The notes under the pieces: model-generated
What the model saw: only the letters and a program-made list of their open reading frames with translations
What the model was told of the DNA's origin: nothing
Databases searched by the model: none
Assembly (NCBI RefSeq): GCF_003667705.1
Contig: NZ_CP033019.1
Span: 2,914,001 to 2,978,000 of the forward strand
Direction: 5' to 3'
Origin: Janthinobacterium agaricidamnosum
GTDB lineage: Bacteria; Pseudomonadota; Gammaproteobacteria; Burkholderiales; Burkholderiaceae_D
Length of the DNA: 64,000 nucleotides
Shown here: piece after piece, positions 1 to 8,300 of the stretch
Position numbering within the stretch: position 1 is the stretch's first letter
How the letters are laid out: every line of letters starts with the position of its first letter
Translations under genes and position numbers: made by a program

Positions 1-1391
1 TGTCGGCCCTGCATGAAAGCCTGACCATCGGCGCGGCCAACGCCCTGCGCTCGCTGTGCGTGTTTTTGGGCGGCATCGCCATGCTGCTGCAGCTGTCGCC
101 CATGCTGAGCCTGCCGCTGGCCTTGTTCATTCCCATCAGCCTGTATCTCGGCAAGTTATCCGGCAGCAATTACCGGCAGCGCGCGCGGGCCATTTCGGCC
201 ACCCTGGCCGCCAGCGGCAAGGTGGCGCAGGAATATTTTGCCCATGCGCGCCTGGTGCAGGCGTTCAACCAGCAAGGCGGCGCCATGGCCCGTTACGCGC
301 AAGCCATGCGGGAGCTGCTGGAGGTGTCGCTGGCCGGCACGCGGCTGCTGGCCGTGTTCCAGGGCGCGCAGGGGCTGCTCGCTTTTGCTGCCCTGCTGAC
401 CACCCTGTGCTTCGGCGCCCACCTGATCGGCCAGGGCCGCCTGAGCGTGGGCGAGCTGACGGCCTTTGTCATCTATGCCAGCATGGTGACGGACACGGCC
501 GGCTCCATCAGCGAGTTCTGGAACACCTGGATGCGCACCATGGGCTCGACCGACCGCATCTTCGAGATCCTGCGCAGCCACCGTGCCGTGCCCGAGGCGC
601 CGCCGCAGCCGCCGCTGGCGGGCCACATCGCGCTGCGCGACGTGCGTTTTGCGTATCCCGAGCGCGTACAGGTCGCGGCGCTCGACGGCGTCAGCCTGTC
701 CATCCGCGCAGGCGAAAAGATCGCCCTCGTCGGCGCCTCGGGTGCGGGCAAGTCCACCATCGCCAGCCTGGTGCTGGGCCACTACAAGATGGACGCGGGC
801 AGCCTGCAATTCGACGGCATCGACGCGCAGGTGCTGGGCGTGACGCAGTTGCGGCGCCAGATGGCCGTGGTGGAGCAGGAGCCGGCCCTGTTTTCCGGCA
901 GCATCGCCGACAATATCGCCTTTGCCGTGCCGGACCGGGTCGTGGCGCGCGAAGCGATGGTGGCGGCGGCGCGCCTGGCCCATGCCCACGATTTTATCGC
1001 GGCCTTTCCGGACGGCTACGACACCCTCGTGGGCGAACGGGGCGTGCAATTATCTGGCGGACAGAAGCAGCGCATCGCGATTGCCCGCGCCATCCTGCGC
1101 GCGCCGAAAATCCTGATTCTGGACGAGGCCACCAGCGCGCTCGACGCGGCCAGCGAACAGCTGGTGCAGCGCGCGCTCGACGCGCTGATGCAAGGACGCA
1201 CCACCATCATCATCGCCCACCGCTTTTCCACCATCGTCAAGGCCGACCGCATCATCGTCATGGACAAGGGCCGGATTTGCCAGCAAGGCACGCACGCCGA
1301 GCTGCTGCGCGCGGGCGGCCAGTATGCGCGGCTGATGCAGCAGCAGCTGTCGCAATTCCAGCAGTTGCATGACAGTACGGCCACCCTGTAG
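1..1391 (+). CDS. ABC exporter, fused permease-ATPase (5' truncated)
   Basis: This is the C-terminal 462 residues of a half-size ABC exporter whose reading frame is open to the window edge. Hydrophobic membrane segments occupy the first ~160 residues. The ATPase follows with Walker A GASGAGKST, signature LSGGQKQR, Walker B ILILDEATSALD and the H-loop histidine in IIIAHR. The fused membrane-ATPase order with a complete C-terminal nucleotide-binding domain fits exporters of the lipid A/multidrug/peptide class, which act as dimers in the inner membrane. The substrate cannot be read from this fragment. The next gene starts 10 bases downstream. GTG at 60 is only an internal codon; the true start lies upstream of the window. 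Confidence 0.9.
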   Translation, partial: SALHESLTIGAANALRSLCVFLGGIAMLLQLSPMLSLPLALFIPISLYLGKLSGSNYRQRARAISATLAASGKVAQEYFAHARLVQAFNQQGGAMARYAQAMRELLEVSLAGTRLLAVFQGAQGLLAFAALLTTLCFGAHLIGQGRLSVGELTAFVIYASMVTDTAGSISEFWNTWMRTMGSTDRIFEILRSHRAVPEAPPQPPLAGHIALRDVRFAYPERVQVAALDGVSLSIRAGEKIALVGASGAGKSTIASLVLGHYKMDAGSLQFDGIDAQVLGVTQLRRQMAVVEQEPALFSGSIADNIAFAVPDRVVAREAMVAAARLAHAHDFIAAFPDGYDTLVGERGVQLSGGQKQRIAIARAILRAPKILILDEATSALDAASEQLVQRALDALMQGRTTIIIAHRFSTIVKADRIIVMDKGRICQQGTHAELLRAGGQYARLMQQQLSQFQQLHDSTATL

Positions 1392-1401
1392 AGTGGGCCA
1401 G

Positions 1402-1803
1402 ATGAAAAAAACCTACCATGGCAGTTGCCACTGCGGCGCCGTGCGCTTCGCGGCCGAGATCGACCTGGCGGCCCCCAGCCTGCGCTGCAACTGTTCCTAT
1501 TGCCTGAAAATCCGCTGCTGGGCCAGCCAGGTGCCGCCCGCCGACTTCCGGCTGCTGGCCGGCGAAGGCGACTTGAGCGCATACCGCTTCGGCGCCGGCC
1601 GCGAACGCCACTATTTTTGCCGCCACTGCGGCGTACACCCGTTTGGCTACGGCGATTCGCCCCGCAGCGGCCCATTTGTCGGCATTGGCGTGAACTGCCT
1701 CGACGATGCGGCGGCGGCCGAGCTGGCCCGGGTGCCCGTCACCTTTGTCGATGGCTGGCATGACGACTGGGACAGGCCGCCGCAGGAAACAGGGCACTTG
1801 TAA
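1402..1803 (+). CDS. GFA-family (CENP-V/glutathione-dependent formaldehyde-activating-like) protein
   Basis: This 133-residue protein has the zinc-binding cysteine pattern of the GFA family: CHCGAV near the N-terminus, CNCSYC around residue 31 and CRHCGVHPFGY around residue 75. The family is named after Gfa, which conjugates formaldehyde to glutathione, but most members have no proven reaction, so the substrate is unknown. The start chosen is ATG 1402, because the Cys motif then lies near residue 9 as is usual. An upstream in-frame start at 1369 would overlap the ABC exporter. It follows the exporter by 10 bases and may be cotranscribed with it. Confidence 0.85.
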   Translation: MKKTYHGSCHCGAVRFAAEIDLAAPSLRCNCSYCLKIRCWASQVPPADFRLLAGEGDLSAYRFGAGRERHYFCRHCGVHPFGYGDSPRSGPFVGIGVNCLDDAAAAELARVPVTFVDGWHDDWDRPPQETGHL

Positions 1804-1999
1804 ACAATGCAAATGTAGAAATGGTTGTCAGCTACGCCGGAGTTTTCCTACGTGGCGACAAGGAGTGTCCCTATGGTTAAGCCCGACGCTTGCAACGAGA
1901 ATGGTCTCAACGGTGCTGCACGGCGCCGGAGCTCAGCAGGAACATCCGACCCAATATTGGAGCGGATGACGACGCAGACTAACCTTAGGGGACATGATC
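1804..1999. other. Intergenic region, no gene recognised
   Basis: This stretch of about 190 bases separates the GFA gene from the small repeat protein. No convincing coding frame, hairpin terminator or consensus promoter was seen. The end carries an AGGGGA ribosome-binding site (about 1987-1992) for the next gene. Confidence 0.4.
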
Positions 2000-2338
2000 A
2001 TGACTTCGAACAGCAACGACAAATCCGGCAGCCAATCGGACAAACAGCAATCGGGCAGCCAACAGTCGGACAAACAGTCCGGCAGCCGCCAATCGTCGGG
2101 CGGCACCCAGGGCGGCACGCACGAGCAGCACGTCGAGGCGGGCCGCCAAAGCCACAAGAATGACGGCGACAAGCAATCAGGCTCACAAGGTTCGCAGCAG
2201 TCGGGCCAGCAATCGGGCCAGGGCAAGAGCGGCGGCGGCAGCCAGCAATCGGGTTCCGGCTCCGGCACGCGCGGCGGCACGCATGAGCAGCACGTGGAAG
2301 CGGGACGTCAAAGCCACAAGAATGACGACAAATCCTGA
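2000..2338 (+). CDS. Small Ser/Gln/Gly/Lys-rich protein with two KGG-like repeats
   Basis: A 112-residue, highly polar, low-complexity protein with many SGSQQS-type units. It contains two near-identical blocks beginning GGTHEQHVEAGRQSHKN. The blocks resemble the GG-x(n)-AGRKGG motif of KGG/con-10 stress-induced proteins, with the final KGG replaced by QSHKN. Such proteins are small, hydrophilic and often induced by stress or stationary phase; that role is inference here. ATG 2000 is preferred over ATG 1994 because the AGGGGA at 1987-1992 would be too close to 1994. No signal peptide or membrane segment is present. Confidence 0.7.
   Translation: MTSNSNDKSGSQSDKQQSGSQQSDKQSGSRQSSGGTQGGTHEQHVEAGRQSHKNDGDKQSGSQGSQQSGQQSGQGKSGGGSQQSGSGSGTRGGTHEQHVEAGRQSHKNDDKS
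2111..2327 (+). repeat. Pair of 55-bp direct repeats inside the small repeat-protein gene
   Basis: Bases 2111-2165 and 2273-2327 are two near-identical 55-bp copies encoding the same GGTHEQHVEAGRQSHKND block. They differ mainly at third codon positions, so the protein repeat has been conserved while the DNA drifted. Confidence 0.85.
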
Positions 2339-2371
2339 TTTCGCAGGCACGGCCCGATGCTGCTGGTCGAC

Positions 2372-3178
2372 ATGAAAGCGCTGAAGGCCATGCTGTGCGC
2401 CGGGCTGGGCATGGGCCTGGCCGCCTGCGGCGCCAGGAATACGGCATCGAACGTGGAGGCCCCGGGCGCGCCAGCCGGGGTCTCCACGCGCGTGCTCGAT
2501 GCTGGCGCCGACGCCCTGCAAGCCCGGCCGCCCATTGCGGCCCTCAATGCCTATCTCGACGGTTTTCATTTCTACAACGGCAATCTGCGCGGTCAGATGG
2601 AGGCGCACCACTATTGCGCCATCGTCAATGAAGAGTTGATTCAATGCGTGATTTACGACGGCAACGTCAAGGATGCCAAGCTGATGGGCGTCGAATACAT
2701 CGTCAGCGCCAGGCTGTACCAAGGTTTGCCTGCGGCGGAAAAAGCGCTGTGGCACAGCCATGTGCATGAAGTGAAGTCGGGCCAGCTGATCGCGCCCGGC
2801 ATACCGGCCGTGGCGGAAAAGGCGCTGATGCAAAAGCTGGTGGGCACCTACGGCAAGACCTGGCATACCTGGCACACGGATCTGCACAAGACCTTGCCGC
2901 TGGGCGTGCCGCAACTGATGATGGGCTTTACAGCCGACGGTCAGGCCGACGCCGCCATGGTCGCCGCGCGCGACCACCGCTTCGGCATCGATTCGGCCGA
3001 AAAACGCCGCCAGCGGACCGACATCGCCGCGCCCGCCATCGTTGCCGGTGCCGACGCCTGGCAGCACGGCACGGTCATCCAGCTGGCCGACCCGACGGGA
3101 ATGCCGCACAGTTCATCATCACCGCCGCCGCCATCCACGCACACGGCCGCGCCCGCCATTTCGCGTCCATCTAGATAG
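2372..3178 (+). CDS. DUF1264 (OBAP-like) family lipoprotein
   Basis: A 268-residue protein with a lipoprotein signal peptide ending in the lipobox LAAC (Cys about residue 19), so it should be anchored in the cell envelope. The body matches the DUF1264/oil-body-associated-protein family: LDGFHFYNG, AHHYCAIVNEE, QCVIYDG, GVEYIVSARLY, LWHSHVHEVKSG, and DLHKTLPLG.PQLMMGFT. Biochemical function is unknown. The start is set at ATG 2372, giving a compact signal peptide; ATG 2357 is also in frame. The last ~25 residues are a low-complexity Ser/Pro/Thr/Ala tail that looks unlike the rest of the protein. Confidence 0.85.
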   Translation: MKALKAMLCAGLGMGLAACGARNTASNVEAPGAPAGVSTRVLDAGADALQARPPIAALNAYLDGFHFYNGNLRGQMEAHHYCAIVNEELIQCVIYDGNVKDAKLMGVEYIVSARLYQGLPAAEKALWHSHVHEVKSGQLIAPGIPAVAEKALMQKLVGTYGKTWHTWHTDLHKTLPLGVPQLMMGFTADGQADAAMVAARDHRFGIDSAEKRRQRTDIAAPAIVAGADAWQHGTVIQLADPTGMPHSSSSPPPPSTHTAAPAISRPSR

Positions 3179-3232
3179 ACGGCGTGCGAAAGGCCGTTGT
3201 CTGGATCGGCATTCTGGGCGATAATTACGCCC

Positions 3233-3481
3233 ATGAACGATACCACTACCTTACCCCCATTGCCCGATCGCCTGTCGATCGACCCGAGCAGCCCTTACCA
3301 CGTTGCAGCCGTGTTCGAGAACGACGTCGGCATCCGCTTCAACGACAAGGAACGTCTTGACGTGGAAGAATATTGCATCAGCGAACGCTGGATCAAGGTC
3401 GCTTCCACCAAGTCCCTCGACCGCCGCGGCCGTCCGCTGCAGATCAAGCTGAAGGGCAAAGTCGAAGCGTTTTACCGCTAA
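3233..3481 (+). CDS. DUF3297 family protein
   Basis: An 82-residue soluble protein beginning MNDTTTLPPLPDRLSIDPSSP, with a conserved C-terminal stretch (KVASTKSLDRRGRPLQIKLK, then GKVEAFYR) typical of the DUF3297 family. Its function is unknown. The start is ATG 3233, since upstream codons in the same frame look non-coding. A strong intrinsic terminator follows directly, so it probably forms its own short transcription unit. Confidence 0.85.
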   Translation: MNDTTTLPPLPDRLSIDPSSPYHVAAVFENDVGIRFNDKERLDVEEYCISERWIKVASTKSLDRRGRPLQIKLKGKVEAFYR

Positions 3482-3504
3482 GCAACACCTGCAGTTGTCA
3501 TCGA

Positions 3505-3528
3505 GGCCGATTTTCATCGGCCTTTTTT
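3505..3528 (+). terminator. Rho-independent terminator of the DUF3297 gene
   Basis: A 6-bp stem (GGCCGA/TCGGCC) with a six-base loop is followed by six T residues, 23 bases after the DUF3297 stop codon. Confidence 0.85.
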
Positions 3529-3546
3529 GCGTCCGCCGCCTTCCGC

Positions 3547-4419
3547 TCAGGCAGCGCTGGTGATCAGCCCGGCCGCGGCCGCCATGGGCAGCCACAGCAT
3601 GGCGTCGGCCAGCACCTCGTCCGGCGGCCTGCCGCTGGACTGCGCAGCCTGCTGCGCGCACTGCGCCAGCGTCGCGCCGCCGGCCAGCGCCTGCAGGCAG
3701 TCAAATTGCCACGGCTGCAGCTCTTGCATGGCAAGCCGGTAATGCATGCGCGAGATGGCAACAAAGGCGGGACTGGCCTCCGGCTGGGCCGGAATGGCGT
3801 CGTCCGGCGCGGCCTGTGCCTGTTGCCAGAATGCACACAAGGGAAATGACAGGGCCAGCAACCGCGTGCACGGCGCCAGGCGCCAGGCCGGCGCATTTCC
3901 CAAAAGCAAGTCCAGACCGGACGGCAGGACGGGCTGCACCAGTTTTTCCAGCCCCGGCGCCCTGCCCGCCTCGCTGCGCGCCCGCTCCAGCCGCGCCAGT
4001 TCGACGGGAAAGCGCAAGACGTCCCCCTGCGCGCCGGCGGCACCCTGGCTGGCGGCGAGAAAATCGGCAAAGCCGCCGCCCAGGTCGTACAAGGTCGGGG
4101 AAGCGGACGGGTGGCGCCACACATAGGCGCGGGCAAAGAAGGCGAACAGCTCGTCGCCCATGACCTTGCGCAAGACGGGATAGTCGGCCTGCAGGCATTC
4201 GAGCAGACGCTGCACGTAGCCGTCCGCATGGATGTGCAGCGGCGCCGGCCCGCCCCGCGCCCGCTTCAACACTTGCTCCTGCGTCAAACCGTGGCGCTCG
4301 CTGGCCAACTGCGCGCCGCGCGCCGCACCGCCCGGCGCCGTCATGGCCGTCAGGAACCACGCCTGCAATTGCGCCAGCGGTGCGTCCGCGCGCGCGTCGC
4401 CGTCGGCGCTACGGGGCAT
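3547..4419 (-). CDS. DUF2063 / BufC-type MNIO partner protein
   Basis: A 290-residue protein with an N-terminal segment ([16 protein letters not shown], then [27 protein letters not shown]) of the DUF2063 'putative DNA-binding' family. Established members (MbnC, BufC and relatives) act as the obligate partner of a DUF692/MNIO enzyme and present the precursor peptide through a recognition-like domain, so a DNA-binding role is unlikely. ATG 4419 is chosen. It lies 11 bases inside the end of the MNIO gene, indicating translational coupling. It is the last gene of the three-gene operon. Confidence 0.85.
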   Translation of the reverse strand: MPRSADGDARADAPLAQLQAWFLTAMTAPGGAARGAQLASERHGLTQEQVLKRARGGPAPLHIHADGYVQRLLECLQADYPVLRKVMGDELFAFFARAYVWRHPSASPTLYDLGGGFADFLAASQGAAGAQGDVLRFPVELARLERARSEAGRAPGLEKLVQPVLPSGLDLLLGNAPAWRLAPCTRLLALSFPLCAFWQQAQAAPDDAIPAQPEASPAFVAISRMHYRLAMQELQPWQFDCLQALAGGATLAQCAQQAAQSSGRPPDEVLADAMLWLPMAAAAGLITSAA

Positions 4420-5347
4420 GGGCGGCCTCCAGGTGAAAGCCCAGCGGCGCCGGGACGCCGGCCAGGCTCGCCGTGGCCGTGGCTGGTACGGCATCGGAAA
4501 ACTCTCCCCGCCCGGCCGCGCGCGCCTTGTCGAGTTCGGCCAGCAGCTGCGGGTACGCCGGGATATCCGCATCCCATTCCAGCAGGGCCGACACGCCCCC
4601 CGTCAGCTGCTGCGCCAGCGCGTACAGGCGCCAGACGGCCGCCGGCACGGGGGCGTCGTGCGTGTCGATCAGCATGGCGCCGCAGACGGTGGGCCCGGCC
4701 AGGTGGATCTGCACGATGTGGTCATGCGGCAACTGGCGGATGTAGGCGGCCGCGTCATAGCCATGGTTATGCGCACTGACATGGACATTATTAACGTCGA
4801 GCAAGAGTCCGCAGCCCGTGTCCACCGCCAGGCGGCCCAGGAATTCCCATTCCGGCATGCTGGACTGGGCAAACTCCACGTAGGAGCTGGGGTTTTCCAG
4901 GATCAGGGGCCGGCCCAGGAATTCCTGTACCTGGCGCACGCGCGCGCCCACATGGCGCAGGCTGGCCTCGTCCAGCGGCAAGGGCAGCAAGTCATGGCTG
5001 TTGAGCGAGGCGGCGCCCGTCCAGCACAGGTGGTCGGAAATCCACGCGGGGCGGATCTCGGCGGCCAACTGGCGCAGCTTGCGCAGGTAGGCCAGGCTCA
5101 GGGGATCGCTGCCGCCGATCGACAGCGACACGCCATGCATGACGATGGGCACCTGCGCCGCCACCTGCTCGAGCACATGGCGCGCATAGCCGTGGTTGTC
5201 GATGAAATTCTCGCTGATGATCTCGAACCAGTCCACCTGCGGCCCGTGTTCCAGGATGTGCGCGTAATGGGGCGGGCGCAGCCCCACGCCCAGGCCCAGG
5301 TTCGGCAGGCCCAGGCGCGGCCGCGCCTCGTGCAGGATGCCCCGCAT
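4409..5347 (-). CDS. DUF692 / MNIO multinuclear non-haem iron-dependent oxidase (MbnB/BufB-like)
   Basis: A 312-residue TIM-barrel-type protein with the MNIO motifs: GVGLRPPHY near the N-terminus, [64 protein letters not shown] and LLEWDADIP. These supply the His/Asp/Glu ligands that bind two or three iron ions. Family members (MbnB, TglH, BufB, ChrH) oxidatively rearrange cysteines in ribosomally made peptides. The start overlaps the stop codon of the upstream ferritin-like gene by one base (TGATG), and its end overlaps the DUF2063 gene by 11. The likely substrate is therefore the Cys-rich tail of the upstream product (inference). Confidence 0.93.
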   Translation of the reverse strand: MRGILHEARPRLGLPNLGLGVGLRPPHYAHILEHGPQVDWFEIISENFIDNHGYARHVLEQVAAQVPIVMHGVSLSIGGSDPLSLAYLRKLRQLAAEIRPAWISDHLCWTGAASLNSHDLLPLPLDEASLRHVGARVRQVQEFLGRPLILENPSSYVEFAQSSMPEWEFLGRLAVDTGCGLLLDVNNVHVSAHNHGYDAAAYIRQLPHDHIVQIHLAGPTVCGAMLIDTHDAPVPAAVWRLYALAQQLTGGVSALLEWDADIPAYPQLLAELDKARAAGRGEFSDAVPATATASLAGVPAPLGFHLEAAHAP

Positions 5348-7371
5348 CAGGTCGACGGCGGCAAGGCCAGGCGCAGGTCGGTGGGCGCCGGCGGCGCGCC
5401 CACCGGCGTGCCGCGCGCGGCCATCACCTTGCCGTAGGCTTCCCATGCCTTGTCGTAGACATTGTCGCCGAGCGCAAAACTCATGCTCTGGCCCAGCGGA
5501 ATGCTGCGGTGCTCGGGCGCGGGACCGAAATCGTACAGGGTCATGGTGGCGGGTTCGGGCGGGTCCTTCTTCGTGGTGTTCGGATACAGCTGCGAGGCCG
5601 AAATCGGCACGGCGCAGCCGCCGAAGCCGCCGCATTTGTTGTCGCTGGGCGCGCTGTAGACTTTATCGTCCTGCGGCGGCGGTGGCGGCACGTAGCACTC
5701 GCTGCCAGGCGCCGCGGCAGCCTTGACCGAATGGCCGCAGGACGAGCCGCCCGTGTCGGCCTGGGCAAAGCCGCAGCCGCCCTGGGCATGGCAGCCGTTG
5801 GAGCCGCGGCACGTATGGTAGACGGCCAGCGCGGCGCAGGTGGACGACGCTTCGCCCTCCAGATGCATGCCCTGGCAGGCGTGGTACAGCACGCCTTTCT
5901 CGGCCAGCGGCACGCCCGTCGCCAGGTTCGGCGCCTGGCCCAGCACGGCCCAGCAGATGGCCATGCGGTCGCCCGCGCCCACCATCGACGGATACGGAAA
6001 CTCCAGTTGCTGGTTCAGCCAGTACTTGTCCAGCACGGAAGTGATGCCATAGATGGCGCCCGTGGCCACCGTGCTCAGCATTTGCAGGGTGCCGCCGGCG
6101 TCCTTCAGGCGGTTCAGCGCGCCCGCCACGGCAGCGGGCGCGGGGATGTTCTTCGGCGCGGTGGCCGGGTTGTAGCGCTCGTTGGTCAGCATGGCTTCGC
6201 TCCAGCGCCCGCCTTCCTTGTGCCAGCCGGCCCAGGTCTTGACGGGCAGCATGGCCTTGACCTGACCGAAACGCTCATAGTGATCGAACGGGGCGCTGTC
6301 GTGGCGCGCGGCCGCATCGCGCGATTCGGCGTCCTTGCCATTGTTCGCGTACGACGGGTAATCGCACTTCAAGGCGGCCAGGTCTTCGCGGTAGTCGGGC
6401 TGCACGGCCATCAGGCGCTGCCCTGCGTCACGGCGGTAGCGCTGGATGGCCGTGTCGCTGCCCTCGCCCTGGTCCGTGATGGCCGCCATCATGTCGATGG
6501 CCTTGTTGAACGAGCCCCTCTGGCCGCCATCCTGGTCCTGCGGGCCGAAGCAGGTGTCGAACTTGGGAAACTCGGCCCGCGCATGGCCCTGCACCTGGCT
6601 GTTGAACATGTCCTGCTGCACCGAGCCGGTGACGAACAGCTTGTGCCACAAGGTCTGGCCATCCGTGTATTCGATGCTGATATAGCGCGCGTAGCACTCA
6701 TACATGTAGCCGATGGTACCGAACAGGGGCAGATCATGCACGTGCTTGCCCGGCGTCCAGCCCACGAACGGCACCTCGGGGAAATATTTGGTGTGGTTGT
6801 GCTCGTCAAACTTCGCCAGCTGGGCGCGCGCCTGCTGTTCCGGCTGCTCGATGGCGAGGAACAGGTCGCACTGGTTATCGTTCAGCTCTTCCAGGTTGAC
6901 GCGCACGTGGCGGTAGCCGGCCGTGTCCTGCAAGTCGACGATGTGCGGGATCACCGTGCAATCCTTGCCGTAGCAGGTCCAGCCGTGGTCCTGCGACTGC
7001 AGCTCCGAGCCCGTGAAGCATGGCGCCGTGCCGATGGCCGTGGCCAGGTTGGCCGCCATCTGCAGGTGCAGCATTTCCTGGATGAAGACGCTGAAGATGA
7101 TATTGAAGGCCTTCTGCTCATTCAGTTCGGGGCGCGCCGTGGTACCCATGCCCGGCCACTGGCGGCCTTCGTAGTAGGTGATGCCTTTCGAGTTGATCTG
7201 GTGCGTGCCCTGGATCGAATACATGGTGGCCATGTACAGGGGAATGGTGAACAGTTCCACGCTGACGGCTGCCTGGGCGATGGCGCGCACTGCCGCCGTA
7301 TCGGTGGCCAGCATGTCGAGCGGACGGTTGCTGATGGCGGCCTGGGTGCTTCCTAAAACGGGCATTTTCAT
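5347..7371 (-). CDS. VioB-like ferritin-domain protein with Cys-rich C-terminal region; candidate MNIO substrate
   Basis: A 674-residue cytoplasmic-looking protein (no signal peptide). Residues ~20-115 resemble the VioB/RebD-type ferritin-like domain (PF12902 type), with Glu39 in [10 protein letters not shown] and the ExxH motif Glu99-His102 in QEMLHLQ as expected metal ligands. Nine cysteines cluster between residues 499 and 586, including the spaced motif [14 protein letters not shown] and [12 protein letters not shown]. These resemble the Cys-rich cores of bufferin-type MNIO substrates. A proline-rich stretch (PPPPPQDD) lies between Cys559 and Cys580. The gene is followed, with stop/start overlap, by an MNIO and a DUF2063 partner. 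The upstream GGAGAG supports ATG 7371. Whether the ferritin-like part is an active enzyme is unknown. Confidence 0.82.
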   Translation of the reverse strand: MKMPVLGSTQAAISNRPLDMLATDTAAVRAIAQAAVSVELFTIPLYMATMYSIQGTHQINSKGITYYEGRQWPGMGTTARPELNEQKAFNIIFSVFIQEMLHLQMAANLATAIGTAPCFTGSELQSQDHGWTCYGKDCTVIPHIVDLQDTAGYRHVRVNLEELNDNQCDLFLAIEQPEQQARAQLAKFDEHNHTKYFPEVPFVGWTPGKHVHDLPLFGTIGYMYECYARYISIEYTDGQTLWHKLFVTGSVQQDMFNSQVQGHARAEFPKFDTCFGPQDQDGGQRGSFNKAIDMMAAITDQGEGSDTAIQRYRRDAGQRLMAVQPDYREDLAALKCDYPSYANNGKDAESRDAAARHDSAPFDHYERFGQVKAMLPVKTWAGWHKEGGRWSEAMLTNERYNPATAPKNIPAPAAVAGALNRLKDAGGTLQMLSTVATGAIYGITSVLDKYWLNQQLEFPYPSMVGAGDRMAICWAVLGQAPNLATGVPLAEKGVLYHACQGMHLEGEASSTCAALAVYHTCRGSNGCHAQGGCGFAQADTGGSSCGHSVKAAAAPGSECYVPPPPPQDDKVYSAPSDNKCGGFGGCAVPISASQLYPNTTKKDPPEPATMTLYDFGPAPEHRSIPLGQSMSFALGDNVYDKAWEAYGKVMAARGTPVGAPPAPTDLRLALPPST

Positions 7372-7652
7372 TCTGTCTCTCCACAGGAACGATGCGTTTC
7401 GGATATCGGACCGGGCCGCGCCATCTGCGTGCGCTGCTCACGGCACGGAAATCATACGCCTGAGAAAGATATTTTTGCGGCAATATTTATATGCCGGCCG
7501 ACGCATTGAACTGCGCCTATGCAGCCGGCCTTGCACCATGAAAATAAGCGTTTCAGGCTGTCATTCGATGACAATTGAATAGAATCGGCGAAACGCGCGC
7601 GTGTATAAGCAGCGCACCGGCCATGGCCGGCGCGTCGCTTGCATGATGATAG
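7372..7652. promoter_or_regulatory. Leader region of the MNIO operon with a 15-bp palindrome
   Basis: No gene is visible in these ~280 bases. The region is locally AT-rich (about 7455-7490) compared with its surroundings. Bases 7559-7573 form a perfect inverted repeat (TGTCAT-TCG-ATGACA) about 190 bases upstream of the ferritin-like start, a possible regulator site. No clear -35/-10 pair was identified on the minus strand. Confidence 0.35.
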
Positions 7653-8300
7653 TCAGGCACTTGGCGGCGGCTGGAAGGCGCAAAAGCCGGGCCACTGGTC
7701 GCGGCTGTCGCACACTTTCAGGCAGCCTTGATTGCCCTTGAACGTGGCGACGACCTTGATGCGAAAGCCATAGAGTGGCGTGGTGGCCAGGAAGGCGGAC
7801 GGGCAGCTTTGCTCATTGCTGAAGCGGAAAGTGATTTCTTCGCGGCGGCCCTTGCGCGCAAAGCTCAGCATGAAGGTTTCATTGCTGTTCCACTGCGCCT
7901 TGCCCGGCACGCGGAAGCGATAGCGGGGGCTGCCCGGCTGCTGGCCGTCAAGTTTCTGGCCGAAGACGCGGCTGCTGGCCGTGGCCGTTTCCACCTTGGC
8001 GATCGGATACGGCACGGCAAACATATAGGTGCCGGCAAAACCCTGGTCGAAGCCGAGACCCTTCTGGTAAAACGGCACGACGATGTGCGGCGCGCCCGCG
8101 TATTCCACGCTATTGCGGGCCGTCACGCGCGACGTCAGCTTGTCATCGGGCGCTTGCCCGAAGACCACGTCCACTTCCACCAGCGCCTGGCTCTTGTCGA
8201 TGTCTTGCGCCAGATAATCCCTGGGGGCGATTTCGCCATGCACGCAGCCGGCCAGCAAGGTGGCGGCGAGGCAGCCGGCGATCAGTTGAGGGGTGCTCAT
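7653..8300 (-). CDS. Putative lipoprotein, function unknown
   Basis: A 215-residue protein whose N-terminus (MSTPQLIAGCLAATLLAGCV) is a lipoprotein signal with lipobox LAGC, Cys about residue 19. The mature part is not recognised. It contains four further cysteines toward the C-terminus (EQSCPS, NQGCLKVC, GFCAF), which could form disulphides in the periplasm. The start at 8300 overlaps the stop of the upstream exported-protein gene by four bases (ATGA), so the two are translationally coupled and probably act together. Confidence 0.75.
   Translation of the reverse strand: MSTPQLIAGCLAATLLAGCVHGEIAPRDYLAQDIDKSQALVEVDVVFGQAPDDKLTSRVTARNSVEYAGAPHIVVPFYQKGLGFDQGFAGTYMFAVPYPIAKVETATASSRVFGQKLDGQQPGSPRYRFRVPGKAQWNSNETFMLSFARKGRREEITFRFSNEQSCPSAFLATTPLYGFRIKVVATFKGNQGCLKVCDSRDQWPGFCAFQPPPSA

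Noticed and set aside
56..1372. 438-residue open frame overlapping the ABC exporter in another frame
   Set aside because: Lacks ABC motifs and has the Arg/Ala/Gly composition of an alternate frame.
5509..7356. 615-residue open frame on the plus strand
   Set aside because: Antisense to the ferritin-like gene; its His/Arg/Ala/Gly-rich composition is the mirror of a GC-rich gene and no domain is visible.
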